Positions 25,370 to 34,101 of a stretch of 64,000 nucleotides of DNA are shown one piece after another. A model generated the notes under the pieces. It ran no database searches. It saw only the letters and a program-made list of their open reading frames with translations, and was not told the DNA's origin. The translations under genes and the position numbers were made by a program. Location: the NCBI GenBank assembly GCA_017471465.1, contig JAFUTI010000024.1, positions 1-64,000 on the forward strand. The letters are read 5' to 3'. The DNA comes from Prevotella sp. (GTDB lineage: Bacteria > Bacteroidota > Bacteroidia > Bacteroidales > Bacteroidaceae). Each line of letters opens with the position of its first letter. Position 1 is the first letter of the stretch.

Positions 25370-25385
25370 TGCAAAAAGTGTGCCA
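25370..25385 (-). promoter_or_regulatory. Sigma-54-type -24/-12 promoter of htpG
   Basis: On the minus strand TGGCACACTTTTTGCA matches the RpoN consensus with exact spacing. The predicted start is near 25359, with a leader of about 31 bases. No TAnnTTTG is present between it and the ATG. Confidence 0.72.
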
Positions 25386-25401
25386 AAAGTCGTTTAATGA
25401 T

Positions 25402-25430
25402 GGAGGCAGAGTCTTAAATACTCTGCCTCC
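25402..25430. terminator. Hairpin after the kinase/lipoprotein unit
   Basis: Perfect 11-bp arms GGAGGCAGAGT and ACTCTGCCTCC flank a 7-base loop, 6 bases past the lipoprotein stop. The downstream T-run on the minus strand is poor. Confidence 0.75.
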
Positions 25431-25436
25431 CCAGTG

Positions 25437-25832
25437 TTATTGTCTGCCGTAATCGCTGGCTTTAAAGACGGTCTCGAAGAGCTTTGTCCCTCGCTGCCGC
25501 TTGGAATGATAGGTGTAGGCGAAGCTATAGCCAGCCTTCTTATAAGCCATCATAGAGGTGGTGTTCTTCAACTCCGTCAGCAAAGCGCTCCTTGCTGTCT
25601 CAGGATTCAGCAGCCCAACGCTGTCGGCTGCACCTGTTATGGTGTAGTAGTAGTGCAGCGTGCGTGTCTGAGACTCAAAAGTGAGACTGTCCATCGTCAG
25701 GTTTTCAGCTATCTGCGCGGGACAGTTCTTCTTTGTATAGAGCTCTGCCTCTTTAGCAGCCTTCTCGTCGAGCGACTCCTGACAGCCCATCAGGACCAGC
25801 GACATGACTACGGCTATGAATGTGACTCTCAT
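25437..25832 (-). CDS. Small lipoprotein of unknown function
   Basis: This 131-residue protein has a type II signal peptide; the lipobox is VLMGCQ (Cys17). The mature part has one more Cys (KKNCPAQIAENL) and the pattern TLHYYYTI, then a helix (ETARSALLTELKNTTSM) and a Tyr-rich end. It resembles small periplasmic lipoproteins of Bacteroidales with no assigned role. It lies 6 bases after the FGGY kinase gene, so it is co-transcribed, and is followed by a hairpin terminator. Confidence 0.7.
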   Translation of the reverse strand: MRVTFIAVVMSLVLMGCQESLDEKAAKEAELYTKKNCPAQIAENLTMDSLTFESQTRTLHYYYTITGAADSVGLLNPETARSALLTELKNTTSMMAYKKAGYSFAYTYHSKRQRGTKLFETVFKASDYGRQ

Positions 25833-25838
25833 TAGCGC

Positions 25839-27428
25839 TTATTTGTTGTCGACGGCACACTGCTCGACAGACAAACAGCGCTTGTAGTTCTCGATATACT
25901 TTTCGAAACCTGCAACGTCTTCAGGCGTGGGAGCGATGCTGACACCGGTATTACCGGCAAAGACGACGGTCTCAAGATAGTCGGCAAGGCTCAGCTTGTT
26001 GGGGTTGTTCACCATATAGCCTGCCAACAGAGCAATACCCCAGGCACCGCCTTCACCAGCCGTCTCCATGACAGAGATGGGCGAGTTGATGGCGGCAGCC
26101 AATACGCGCTGCCCCACGCCCTTGGTCTTGAAGAGTCCGCCGTGTCCAGTAATGCGGTCCACACGAATCTTCTCGTCCTTGAACAGAATATCGTTGCCTA
26201 TCTTCAGCACACCTACCGATGCATAGAGGTGGGCACGCATGAAGTTGGCCAGGTTGAACTTGTCGTTGGCTGAGCGCACGAAGAGGGGACGACCCTCGCT
26301 CAGACCCGTCACAGGCTCGCCGCTGATGTAGTTGTAGCTCACCAGTCCGCCGCAGTCGGCATCACCGTTCAGGGCGTTGTTGTATAGCTTGCCGAAGATA
26401 TCATTCATATCCACAGGCACACCCAGCAACTGCTGGTATTCCTTAAAGAGGTTTACCCATGCGTTCAGATCGCTTGTACAGTTATTGCAATGCACCATTG
26501 CCACCAGGCTGCCGTCAGGTGTCGTCACCATGTCGATCTTCTCGTAGGGCTTCGACAGCGGCTTCTCCAGCACAATCATCGAGAACGACGACGTACCGGC
26601 AGAGACGTTACCCGTGCGCTGCTTCACGGCGTTGGTGGCAACCATACCTGTGCCGGCATCACCCTCAGGAGGACAGACGGGGATGCCTGCCTTCAAGTGG
26701 CCGCTGACGTCAAGTTTCTTCGCACCCTCAGGTGTCAGGAATCCAGCACTTTCGCCAGCGTTCAGCGACTTCGGCAGTATGTCGAGCAGCTTCCATCCGA
26801 AGCCCTTGGGAGCAACAAGCTTGTCGAACTTCTCAACCATCGTGGCGTCATAGGTCTTCGTAGCGGGGTCAACGGGAATCATGCCCGAAGCGTCGCCGAC
26901 GCCCAGCACAAACTGGCCTGTCACCTGCCAGTGCACATAGCCTGCCAGCGTAGTCAGGTATTTGATGTCGCCCACATGCTCCTCGTTGTCAAGTATTGCC
27001 TCGTACAGGTGGCTGATACTCCAGCGCAGAGGAATGTTATAGTTGAACAGTTCGGAAAGCTCGGCAGCGGCCTTGCCCGTGTTCGTATTGCGCCAGGTAC
27101 GGAAGGGCACCAAAATCTCCTGCTTCTCGTTGAATGCCATATAGCCGTGCATCATGGCCGAGAAACCGATGGCTGCCAACGACTCTATCTCGCAGTCGTA
27201 CTGCTTCTGTACGTCTTTGCGCAACTCGGCGTAGCAATCCTGCAGACCGTACCAGATGGCTTCGGTAGAGTAAGTCCAAAGACCGTCGACGAGCTGGTTC
27301 TCCCACTCGTGACTGCCCTGAGCGATGGGTTTGTTGTCTTGGTCGATAAGTACGGCCTTAATACGCGTGGAACCGAACTCGATTCCCAGAATGGCTTTTC
27401 CAGCCTCGATTGTTTGCTTTGCGGTCAT
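25839..27428 (-). CDS. FGGY-family carbohydrate kinase (probable pentulose kinase)
   Basis: This 529-residue sugar kinase has two actin-like ATPase domains. The N-terminal phosphate motif is [15 protein letters not shown] (residues 14-28). The catalytic base region is [10 protein letters not shown], and the second ATPase part contains [12 protein letters not shown] and the adenosine motif [14 protein letters not shown]. From memory it is close to kinases annotated as L-ribulokinase or xylulokinase in Bacteroides; the substrate is not settled by sequence. No isomerase, epimerase or transporter lies beside it. It has a strong own promoter and is divergent from uvrD. Confidence 0.8.
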   Translation of the reverse strand: MTAKQTIEAGKAILGIEFGSTRIKAVLIDQDNKPIAQGSHEWENQLVDGLWTYSTEAIWYGLQDCYAELRKDVQKQYDCEIESLAAIGFSAMMHGYMAFNEKQEILVPFRTWRNTNTGKAAAELSELFNYNIPLRWSISHLYEAILDNEEHVGDIKYLTTLAGYVHWQVTGQFVLGVGDASGMIPVDPATKTYDATMVEKFDKLVAPKGFGWKLLDILPKSLNAGESAGFLTPEGAKKLDVSGHLKAGIPVCPPEGDAGTGMVATNAVKQRTGNVSAGTSSFSMIVLEKPLSKPYEKIDMVTTPDGSLVAMVHCNNCTSDLNAWVNLFKEYQQLLGVPVDMNDIFGKLYNNALNGDADCGGLVSYNYISGEPVTGLSEGRPLFVRSANDKFNLANFMRAHLYASVGVLKIGNDILFKDEKIRVDRITGHGGLFKTKGVGQRVLAAAINSPISVMETAGEGGAWGIALLAGYMVNNPNKLSLADYLETVVFAGNTGVSIAPTPEDVAGFEKYIENYKRCLSVEQCAVDNK

Positions 27429-27456
27429 TGTTTTTTCAGTTTAAAGGTTTTGTCTG

Positions 27457-27488
27457 CAAATTTACAATTATATTTTTAAACGGCCAAA
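27457..27488 (-). promoter_or_regulatory. Promoter of the FGGY kinase unit
   Basis: On the minus strand TTTG (27485-27488), a 20-bp spacer and TAAATTTG (27457-27464) are a full consensus match. Confidence 0.75.
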
Positions 27489-27520
27489 TATTTGTAACAC
27501 AAATTGCACTGTTTTCAGCA

Positions 27521-27566
27521 CGCGAAAAAAATATTTGAGGCCGCGAAAATATTTTTTCACGGCGCG
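27521..27566. repeat. CGCG array B (three cores, 21 bp apart)
   Basis: CGCG begins at 27521, 27542 and 27563. Each is followed by GAAA and an A/T-rich spacer such as CGCGAAAATATTTTTTC. It sits between the divergent kinase and uvrD promoters, 30 bp from the uvrD -33. Confidence 0.8.
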
Positions 27567-27595
27567 AAACTCCAATGCTTTTTTGTCTGATTTGT

Positions 27596-27627
27596 TTTGG
27601 TGAAATGCAAAACTATGCGTATCTTTG
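27596..27627 (+). promoter_or_regulatory. Consensus promoter of uvrD (leaderless start)
   Basis: TTTG (27596-27599), 20 bp, TATCTTTG (27620-27627). The ATG follows after only 4 bases, at 27632. Confidence 0.8.
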
Positions 27628-27631
27628 CAGC

Positions 27632-29959
27632 ATGAACCAAGAAACACTATTAAAGGAACTGAATGAGAGTCAGTGCGAGGCGGTGCTCTACTGCGACGGA
27701 CCGTCGCTGGTGATAGCCGGTGCAGGTTCTGGCAAGACACGGGTGCTGACGTACAAGATAGCCTGGCTGCTGGAACAAGGTCTGAAGCCGTGGCAGATAC
27801 TAGCACTGACATTCACCAACAAGGCTGCCCGCGAGATGCGAGAGCGAATAGGACGACTGGTAGGCGAGGAGAGGTCTCGCTACTTGCAGATGGGCACGTT
27901 CCACTCGGTTTTCGCCAGGATTCTGCGAGCCGAGGCAGACAGCATAGGCTTCAACGCCAACTTTACCATCTACGACCAGAGCGATGCCCGCTCGCTGGTG
28001 AAGGCTATCATCAAGGAGATGGGACTCGACGACAAGGTGTACAAGCCGTCATCAGTTGCCGACCGCATCTCGATGGCAAAGAACCACCTGATACTGGCTG
28101 GGCAGTACGGACAGACGGCCTGGGCACAAGACGACGTTCACCGTAAGCGGCCGCAGATATCAGCCATCTATACAAGGTATGCCGAACGCTGCCGCCAGGC
28201 CAATGCGATGGATTTCGACGACCTGCTGGTACACACCTACATGCTCTTCCAGAACCATGAGGATATACTGCGGAAGTATGTAGAACGGTTCCTGTTTGTG
28301 TTGGTCGACGAGTATCAGGATACGAACTTCGCGCAACAGGCCATCGTGTTGCAGCTCACACAGGAGCGCCAGCGTGTGTGCGTGGTGGGCGACGATGCAC
28401 AGAGCATCTACAGCTTCCGTGGTGCCAACATCGACAATATCCTGAATTTCCGTTCGGCCTATGACGATGCCCGCCTTTTCAAACTTGAACAGAACTATCG
28501 TTCGACGCAGCTCATCGTCGAGGCAGCTAATTCGCTGATACGTAAGAACGAACGCCAGATACCGAAGGACGTCTACAGCCGCAACGAACACGGCGAGCTG
28601 GTGACGCTGAAGCCTGCCTATTCCGATCGTGAGGAAGCCATCATCGTCTGTCAGGACATCAAGCGGCTGAAGCGTGAGGACCGTTGTGAGTGGAGTGACT
28701 TTGCTATTCTGTATCGCACAAACTCGCAAAGCCGCTCTTTCGAGGAACAGATGCGCAAGGACAATATCCCTTATCGCATCTACGGCGGCCTGTCATTCTA
28801 TCAGCGCAAGGAAATCAAAGACGTTATTGCCTACTTCAGGCTGGTAGCCAATCCTGATGATGAAGAAGCCTTCAAGCGCATCATCAACTATCCTACGCGC
28901 GGTATCGGCAGCACTACTGTCGACAAGATCATACAAACGGCCAATAGCTATGGCGTAAGTCTCTGGCGCGTCATTGCCGACCCTGTACTGTTCCCGTTGG
29001 ACGTGAGCAAGGCAACGCTGACAAAGTTAGGCAACTTCAAGGCAATGGTTGATGGTTGGCGCGACCGTCTGCTGACGGAAGATGCCTACCAATTGGGGCA
29101 CGACATCATCATGAGCAGCGGCATCAGCCGAGATATCTATGGCGGGCGAAATCCTGACGACATCGCGCGGCAGGAAAACCTGGAGGAGTTTCTCGGCGGC
29201 ATGCAGGACTTTGTGGAGGGACGCCGCGAGGAGGATCAGGGTGAACAGGTATTTCTGCCTGACTTCCTGCAGGAGGTCGCTCTGCTGACCGATCTCGACA
29301 GCGATAATAGCGATGACAACAACAAAGTGACACTGATGACCATACATGCTGCCAAAGGACTGGAGTTCCCTACGGTATTCGTCGTAGGCCTGGAGGAGAA
29401 TATTTTCCCCTCGCCAATGTCTACAGGCTCGATGCGTGAATTAGAGGAGGAACGGCGACTGCTTTATGTGGCTATTACGCGGGCTGAGAAGCATTGCATC
29501 CTGACGTGTGCACAGAACCGTTTCCGCTATGGCCGTATGGAGTATGACACGCCGTCGCGCTTCATCAGGGATTTTGATCCACAATTGATACGTGTGGAGT
29601 CGGAGACTGGTGGCGATTATACCTCACGGACAACGTCACAGCAGCGACAGACACCGCGCTTGGTGATGCCACAGTTCAAGCCTGTGATGCCACAGACGCA
29701 GCCGATAATGCCGAAAACGGTTCTTCGTACCTCAGTAGCACCGCAGTTCAAGCCTGTCAGCCGTGCAGTTGCCTCGCCACAGTCTTCGGCTGGCACTACA
29801 CTCCAGGAGGGTAGCATGATAGAGCACCAGCGTTTCGGCATAGGCCGTGTCATCAGAGTGGACGGTAGTGGTGAGAACCAAAAAGCAACTGTTGAGTTCA
29901 AGAATACCGGGACCAAACAGTTGCTATTAAAGTTTGCTCGTTACAAAATCATTTCATAA
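27632..29959 (+). CDS. uvrD: UvrD/PcrA-type DNA helicase
   Basis: This 3'-5' superfamily 1 helicase acts in repair and in removing RecA or stalled complexes. With the start at 27632 it has 775 residues. Motifs are Q-motif LNESQCEAV, Walker A AGAGSGKT, motif Ia TFTNKAAREMRER, Walker B VDEYQDTN, motif III GDDAQSIYSFRGA, motif IV QNYRST, and motif V/VI TIHAAKGLEF...LYVAITRAEK. A Pro/Gln-rich linker with imperfect QFKPVMPQ repeats precedes a C-terminal Tudor-like domain (HQRFGIGRVIRVDGSG). The 19 extra codons upstream contain the promoter, so the ATG at 27632 is the start. Confidence 0.95.
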   Translation: MNQETLLKELNESQCEAVLYCDGPSLVIAGAGSGKTRVLTYKIAWLLEQGLKPWQILALTFTNKAAREMRERIGRLVGEERSRYLQMGTFHSVFARILRAEADSIGFNANFTIYDQSDARSLVKAIIKEMGLDDKVYKPSSVADRISMAKNHLILAGQYGQTAWAQDDVHRKRPQISAIYTRYAERCRQANAMDFDDLLVHTYMLFQNHEDILRKYVERFLFVLVDEYQDTNFAQQAIVLQLTQERQRVCVVGDDAQSIYSFRGANIDNILNFRSAYDDARLFKLEQNYRSTQLIVEAANSLIRKNERQIPKDVYSRNEHGELVTLKPAYSDREEAIIVCQDIKRLKREDRCEWSDFAILYRTNSQSRSFEEQMRKDNIPYRIYGGLSFYQRKEIKDVIAYFRLVANPDDEEAFKRIINYPTRGIGSTTVDKIIQTANSYGVSLWRVIADPVLFPLDVSKATLTKLGNFKAMVDGWRDRLLTEDAYQLGHDIIMSSGISRDIYGGRNPDDIARQENLEEFLGGMQDFVEGRREEDQGEQVFLPDFLQEVALLTDLDSDNSDDNNKVTLMTIHAAKGLEFPTVFVVGLEENIFPSPMSTGSMRELEEERRLLYVAITRAEKHCILTCAQNRFRYGRMEYDTPSRFIRDFDPQLIRVESETGGDYTSRTTSQQRQTPRLVMPQFKPVMPQTQPIMPKTVLRTSVAPQFKPVSRAVASPQSSAGTTLQEGSMIEHQRFGIGRVIRVDGSGENQKATVEFKNTGTKQLLLKFARYKIIS

Positions 29960-30085
29960 CGCTTCGTCATCGGGCTTTGCTATCTGGCGCGTCTGCAGTT
30001 TCTGCAGGTGCGCCTTTTTACGCAGCCAGGCTGTCTTACGCTTCTCGTAATCCCTCTGGTGGGTCTCCAGGTAGCCGTCAGCCAT
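29954..30085 (-). CDS. Small basic protein, 43 residues, conserved-looking
   Basis: This is an ATG (30085) to TGA (29954) frame of 43 codons on the minus strand. It begins MADGYLETHQRDYEKRK and continues with AWLRKKAHLQKLQTR, a charged helix-forming protein. It follows the DUF4270 gene by 11 bases, has the purine-rich AAGGGGAGAG before its ATG, and overlaps the uvrD stop region by 6 bases at its 3' end. Short proteins of the form MADxYLExHxxxYExRKxxWLxKKxH are, from memory, common in Bacteroidales, often left unannotated or named hypothetical. The function is unknown. Confidence 0.7.
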   Translation of the reverse strand: MADGYLETHQRDYEKRKTAWLRKKAHLQKLQTRQIAKPDDEAL

Positions 30086-30096
30086 CGTCTCTCCCC

Positions 30097-31566
30097 TTAT
30101 TGTTTGAATTTGCCGTATACAATGTCCAAAGTGATGGGGGCATGACCATTCCGACTGCCGCCGACAAGTTTCGTACTGGCAATACCGACATAGTGCTCTA
30201 TGCCTGTGACGGTCGACGTTGTAGACGACGTCGTGCTCCGTTTCAGCTGAACTGGGACGAGGAGTACTTTATTCCAGTTGGGATGCGCTGCCGTCCATTG
30301 TTCGCCACCAGCTTTTTTAGCATGATACATTGACGAAATGAGGTTCGAGATGTTTGCAAATGAGTACTGATTAGCATAGCCGCTACTGACAGCGTATGCC
30401 GCATAGAAGCTTGTCGCGTTGTCGGTCAGTTTCTTCTTCTCAAAGAATGACGAGAGACTGTCGGTAGGCAGCATTAGAATGTAGGGTGGAACGGACAGTG
30501 CGTCGTCCTTAATAACATTATTGATGCGCTGGAAACCGATTTTAGCCGTCATAATGGAGTCGTTTTCGTGACCTTTGAAGATGTCGTCGACAGGCAGGGT
30601 GACCTCTGTATAGAGACCAGCAGGAGCCTTCAGATAGGTACAGGTGTCGATGAGCTGCAGTTCTTCAAGGACGGCCTTCTCGTTGATAATCTTCGTGGTT
30701 TGGAGGACTTCCTCTGTGCCTGCAACGGTGCTGGAATAGCTGACAATGCTGTCGCTGCTGTTTTTACCCTTGTAGAAAAAGCGCAAGGCCATATCGGGCA
30801 CTTCGGTATAGACACCCTCGCCATCGTGGACGGAGACATAGAAGCCTGGGCACACGTTGTGGGTGAAAGCGTAGGAATTGCGGAAATATTCTGGGTGACG
30901 ATAGTACTGCTGCATCAGGTATGTACCGTAGTTGTTGTAAGTCGTTCCGTCTTTTGCAGTATACGGTTTGTTCAACTTGAAGACGATGCAGTTGTAATAG
31001 TTGGACGTGGCGCGGAGACTGTCGGAGACGGTAAGGTCATTGTAGGAGAACATCTTGTCGATGACAAGTCCATTGCTGCGCGTCTTACCGGCTTTTACCG
31101 GATCGTAGTTAGAATAGTACCTGACGTTCTCCTCCAAGGGCTCCGACAGTTCTGTCAGTCTTATTTTCAAGGCTGCCAGCGTGTCGGTGATGCCCGTTGC
31201 CGTACTCATGTACAGTTCTATCTGGCACGAGTCAGCTCCGGCCATATCATCGTCGAACCGGCTAGTAATCTTGTCCTCGGCAGTCAAGGTATAGGTGTTG
31301 AGAACATTGAACTGTGTCATCATCTCGCTGGTGACGTAAGCACCCGTCTCGGGGTCTTTCACACGACCCAAATAGCATTTGCTGCTCCTTAGCAGCACAG
31401 AGTCGGCCAATACAGAGCGTGTCGTTACCTGATAGACGGTGTCGCTGATATCCAGTTTGTCAGCCTGCGCAGTCAGTGTGTTTCCAAAGTCGAAAGTATC
31501 GTCACTACATGCAGCAAATGATAGTGCTGTGAGTATCATTGCTGTCAGCAATTTCCTGTTTGTCAT
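30097..31566 (-). CDS. DUF4270 outer-membrane-type lipoprotein
   Basis: Starting at the ATG at 31566 gives 489 residues with a lipoprotein signal (LTALSFAAC, then SDD). The body is beta-rich, with features such as YYSNYDPVKAG, NYYNCIVFKLNKPYT and PGFYVSVHDGEG, and ends with HYVGIASTKLVGG..ITLDIVYGKFKQ. It fits the DUF4270 family, found across Bacteroidota next to the short glycogen/starch synthase as here (16-base gap). The role is unknown. A longer frame continues upstream to 31899 but runs antiparallel in phase through the synthase gene and lacks a signal, so it is rejected. Confidence 0.8.
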   Translation of the reverse strand: MTNRKLLTAMILTALSFAACSDDTFDFGNTLTAQADKLDISDTVYQVTTRSVLADSVLLRSSKCYLGRVKDPETGAYVTSEMMTQFNVLNTYTLTAEDKITSRFDDDMAGADSCQIELYMSTATGITDTLAALKIRLTELSEPLEENVRYYSNYDPVKAGKTRSNGLVIDKMFSYNDLTVSDSLRATSNYYNCIVFKLNKPYTAKDGTTYNNYGTYLMQQYYRHPEYFRNSYAFTHNVCPGFYVSVHDGEGVYTEVPDMALRFFYKGKNSSDSIVSYSSTVAGTEEVLQTTKIINEKAVLEELQLIDTCTYLKAPAGLYTEVTLPVDDIFKGHENDSIMTAKIGFQRINNVIKDDALSVPPYILMLPTDSLSSFFEKKKLTDNATSFYAAYAVSSGYANQYSFANISNLISSMYHAKKAGGEQWTAAHPNWNKVLLVPVQLKRSTTSSTTSTVTGIEHYVGIASTKLVGGSRNGHAPITLDIVYGKFKQ

Positions 31567-31582
31567 TGAATGTGTGTATTGT

Positions 31583-32395
31583 TTATTCCTCTTCTGGACA
31601 AATCTGATTGTAAAAAGCCTCATAGCCTTCAGCAAAATCCTCCTGATAACCAAGCAGAGGGATTCCCTTCGTTGCGGCATAGTTCTCCAGTGTCTTGTTG
31701 ACCTCAGGGCTAGACAGGATAACACCGTCGCTGTAGTCGATGGCAAGCTTTCCCATTTCAACGAAGTCGAAATTGTCGTTATAGCCAGTGAGCAAGTCGG
31801 CTGTTGTCTCGCGGAATTCCAGACACTTCTTGAAGTTGGTTCCCAAGTTGTTGGTGAGGCTCTTGGCAAAGAGCGACGTGACAACCTTTGTGTCGGCAAA
31901 TGAGGGCTCGTCCTGATATGCTGTCTTGATATAAAGAGGAACTACCGCACTCATCCAGCCTTGGCAATGGATGATGTCGGGCACCCAGCGCAACTTCTTA
32001 ACCGTTTCCAGCACGCCACGTGCAAAGAAGATTGCACGTTCGCCGTTGTCAGGATAGTCGTTGCCCATCTCGTCCTTCTCCATCTGACGTCTGGAGAAGT
32101 AGTCGTCGTTGTCGATGAAATAGACCTGAACGCGTGCTTGCTGGATAGAAGCAACCTTAATTATCAGTGGATGGTCAGTATCATTGATGATAAGATTCAT
32201 TCCCGATAGGCGAATGACCTCGTGCAACTGCCCACGGCGCTCATTGATAGTACCCCATTTGGGCATAAATGTACGAATTTCGTGACCTTTCTCCTGCATG
32301 GCCTGCGGCAGAGCACGCCCCATCAGAGACAGTTCCGTATCAGGCACGTATGGAGAAATCTCCTGGTTGATGAATAATATCTTCTTCTTTGCCAT
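31583..32395 (-). CDS. Short glycogen/starch synthase (GT5 N-terminal domain only)
   Basis: This 270-residue protein matches the N-terminal half of GT5 starch synthases: KKILFINQEISPYVPDTELS, GHEIRTFMPKWGTINERRGQLHEVIRL, and VYFIDNDDYF. A full glycogen synthase has about 470 residues and a second Rossmann domain, which is absent. The short form is a standing family in Bacteroidota, so it is not a recent truncation; whether it is catalytic is unclear. In relatives it neighbours panC/panD and a DUF4270 gene; here DUF4270 is present and panC/panD are not. Confidence 0.8.
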   Translation of the reverse strand: MAKKKILFINQEISPYVPDTELSLMGRALPQAMQEKGHEIRTFMPKWGTINERRGQLHEVIRLSGMNLIINDTDHPLIIKVASIQQARVQVYFIDNDDYFSRRQMEKDEMGNDYPDNGERAIFFARGVLETVKKLRWVPDIIHCQGWMSAVVPLYIKTAYQDEPSFADTKVVTSLFAKSLTNNLGTNFKKCLEFRETTADLLTGYNDNFDFVEMGKLAIDYSDGVILSSPEVNKTLENYAATKGIPLLGYQEDFAEGYEAFYNQICPEEE

Positions 32396-32417
32396 CTTTT
32401 CATGATTTTTAGCAGCG

Positions 32418-32425
32418 CAAAGGTA
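32418..32425 (-). promoter_or_regulatory. -7 box for the synthase-DUF4270-small protein unit
   Basis: TACCTTTG on the minus strand lies 22 bases before the ATG at 32395. The -33 is weak. Confidence 0.5.
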
Positions 32426-32492
32426 CGAAAAAAAACTTTAATTCGGGAGCTTTACGCTTCGATTTTAGTTTTTTTTGTGAAAAGATAGCTGT

Positions 32493-33476
32493 TTAGTCAC
32501 GATAAATCCATGATAAAATGGCGTTTATCCAGTGTATGGAGCATCGGAACCAACGATAGGTGCTGACGGGTTTTCCGCCAAAACGCAGAATGAATTCGCG
32601 GAAAGGGTTATGCGAGAATGGCAGGCCGACATCGAGAAAGAACACGTGCTGATAGCCACGATAGTGGGAGTCTTTAAGAACATGCCACAGGGTCAGTTCG
32701 TCGGGATGAACCAAGGCGAATGACTTACGTCTGGAGGCCATATACCACAGATAGGCATTCTGCTGGCTATAAGCAACGGCAGAGCAACCAACAATGTGGT
32801 CGTGGTAGCGGGTGAGGTATAGCCGTCCATGACTTTCTTGCCGTATCTTGCGAAAGAACACCTCGTCAGGTATATAGCGCTTGGGCTTCAGCCAGTGATG
32901 CTGTCTCAGCAATTTGATGAATTGTCGAAAATCCTCTTCTGATTTCACCTCATTGGTAACCACTCCCTTTGCGTAGGCGCCCTTGATGTGCCTGGCAAGT
33001 CGCTTGCTGATACGTTCCTCAGGAGTGTGGCTATGCAGAGAGTTGTGAATACTCATCCATCGCACAGGGAAATACTGCTGTTGCTTCAGTTCACGGTAGG
33101 CAAACATCTTTTGTCTGAGGTTGCTGACCTCATAGAATAGAACGCGATAGCCAATATGGGAGCGCAAGGTCTCGAGCATCTGGCTGAAGAGCTCATCGTT
33201 GCTGTAGCCTTCATGGTCGTAGCTGTAGACACCTTCACCAAGGATGCGGCAGTGCATATATAAATAAGGTGGCAACCACAGCGTGCGATAGCGCACGATA
33301 GCCAAAACATGGGAAAGGACACGTCCGTCTGCCGCCGTTGCAACCAACATATAAGGCCGTTGACGCGGCGTCATCTTAATAATTTCAAACAGTTGGCGGC
33401 TATGGAAGAAGTTGCTATTGTCAAGTTCTGGCAAATCCTTCTGTTTGGTTATGACACGTACGACGAGCTTGTTCAT
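32493..33476 (-). CDS. FemAB/GNAT-like acyltransferase
   Basis: This 327-residue cytoplasmic protein has the two-lobed GNAT-like fold of FemAB/BioF2-type transferases. It has an N-terminal lobe ending near residue 150 and a C-terminal lobe with RLYLTRYHDHIVGCSAV, AYLWYMASRRKS and the closing FLDVGLPFSHNPFREFILRFGGKP, whose tail resembles the F-K-x-x-F-G-G end of such proteins. Substrates in relatives are aminoacyl-tRNA or acyl-CoA donors, used on peptidoglycan, lipids or glycans; none can be chosen here. The gene is monocistronic, with a full promoter and an ATG only 4 bases after the -7 box. Confidence 0.65.
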   Translation of the reverse strand: MNKLVVRVITKQKDLPELDNSNFFHSRQLFEIIKMTPRQRPYMLVATAADGRVLSHVLAIVRYRTLWLPPYLYMHCRILGEGVYSYDHEGYSNDELFSQMLETLRSHIGYRVLFYEVSNLRQKMFAYRELKQQQYFPVRWMSIHNSLHSHTPEERISKRLARHIKGAYAKGVVTNEVKSEEDFRQFIKLLRQHHWLKPKRYIPDEVFFRKIRQESHGRLYLTRYHDHIVGCSAVAYSQQNAYLWYMASRRKSFALVHPDELTLWHVLKDSHYRGYQHVFFLDVGLPFSHNPFREFILRFGGKPVSTYRWFRCSIHWINAILSWIYRD

Positions 33477-33480
33477 GTGG

Positions 33481-33513
33481 CAAAGATAGAAAAATTATAT
33501 GAATTGTGACAAA
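33481..33513 (-). promoter_or_regulatory. Consensus promoter of the FemAB-like gene (leaderless start)
   Basis: On the minus strand TTTG (33510-33513), 21 bp, TATCTTTG (33481-33488), then 4 bases and the ATG at 33476. Confidence 0.75.
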
Positions 33514-33531
33514 TAAATTATGTTTTTTTTG

Positions 33532-33539
33532 TAACTTTG
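33532..33539 (+). promoter_or_regulatory. -7 box for nitroreductase-kdsC-maf
   Basis: TAACTTTG lies 25 bases before the ATG at 33565. The -33 is unclear. It is back to back with the FemAB-like promoter. Confidence 0.55.
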
Positions 33540-33564
33540 CAGCGAATAATTAACAAATAAGAAT

Positions 33565-34101
33565 ATGACTGATTTTAAAGACTTGGCGCAGATGCGCCGT
33601 TCGCATCGAAAATTTACCGGTCAGGAACTGGAGGCTGAACAGGTGCGTCTGATTCTTCGTGCCGCCCTTATGGCCCCTACGTCCAAGGGGCAGCGGGCGT
33701 GGCAGTTCGTTGTTGTTGATAACAGGCAGGATATAGAGAAAGTTGCTGATGCAAAGGAGCTGGGATCGCAGTTCCTGAAAGAAGCTCCATTAGCCATCGT
33801 TGTGCTGGGCGACCCCATACAGAATGACTGCTGGATTGAAGACGGATCGATAGCCGCCATCTCGATGCAATACCAGGCCGAAGACCTGGGACTTGGTAGC
33901 TGTTGGATTCAGATGCGAGGTCGCGGACTTTCGGACGGGACGACAGCCGACACTGTCATTCGCGGCATACTTGACATACCAGAGAACCTCAGCGTACTCT
34001 GTGTCGTTGCATTTGGCTATAAAGCAGATGAACGTAAACCTCAGAACGAAGACAAACTGAAATGGGAGAATGTACATATAGACAGATACCGCAATGATTA
34101 A
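33565..34101 (+). CDS. Nitroreductase-family flavoprotein
   Basis: This 178-residue FMN-dependent oxidoreductase has the N-terminal R-R-S-H-R-K-F motif for the FMN phosphate, [38 protein letters not shown] (the core helix and loop) and the C-terminal [13 protein letters not shown]. Members reduce nitro groups, quinones or flavins with NAD(P)H; the physiological substrate is unknown. It is the first gene of a three-gene unit and overlaps kdsC by 8 bases. Confidence 0.88.
   Translation: MTDFKDLAQMRRSHRKFTGQELEAEQVRLILRAALMAPTSKGQRAWQFVVVDNRQDIEKVADAKELGSQFLKEAPLAIVVLGDPIQNDCWIEDGSIAAISMQYQAEDLGLGSCWIQMRGRGLSDGTTADTVIRGILDIPENLSVLCVVAFGYKADERKPQNEDKLKWENVHIDRYRND

Noticed and set aside
26490-27479. 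329-codon plus-strand frame opposite the FGGY kinase
   Set aside because: Antisense shadow of a strongly conserved kinase.
31567-31899. N-terminal extension of the DUF4270 protein
   Set aside because: It runs through the glycogen synthase gene in another frame; the lipoprotein signal begins at the ATG at 31566.
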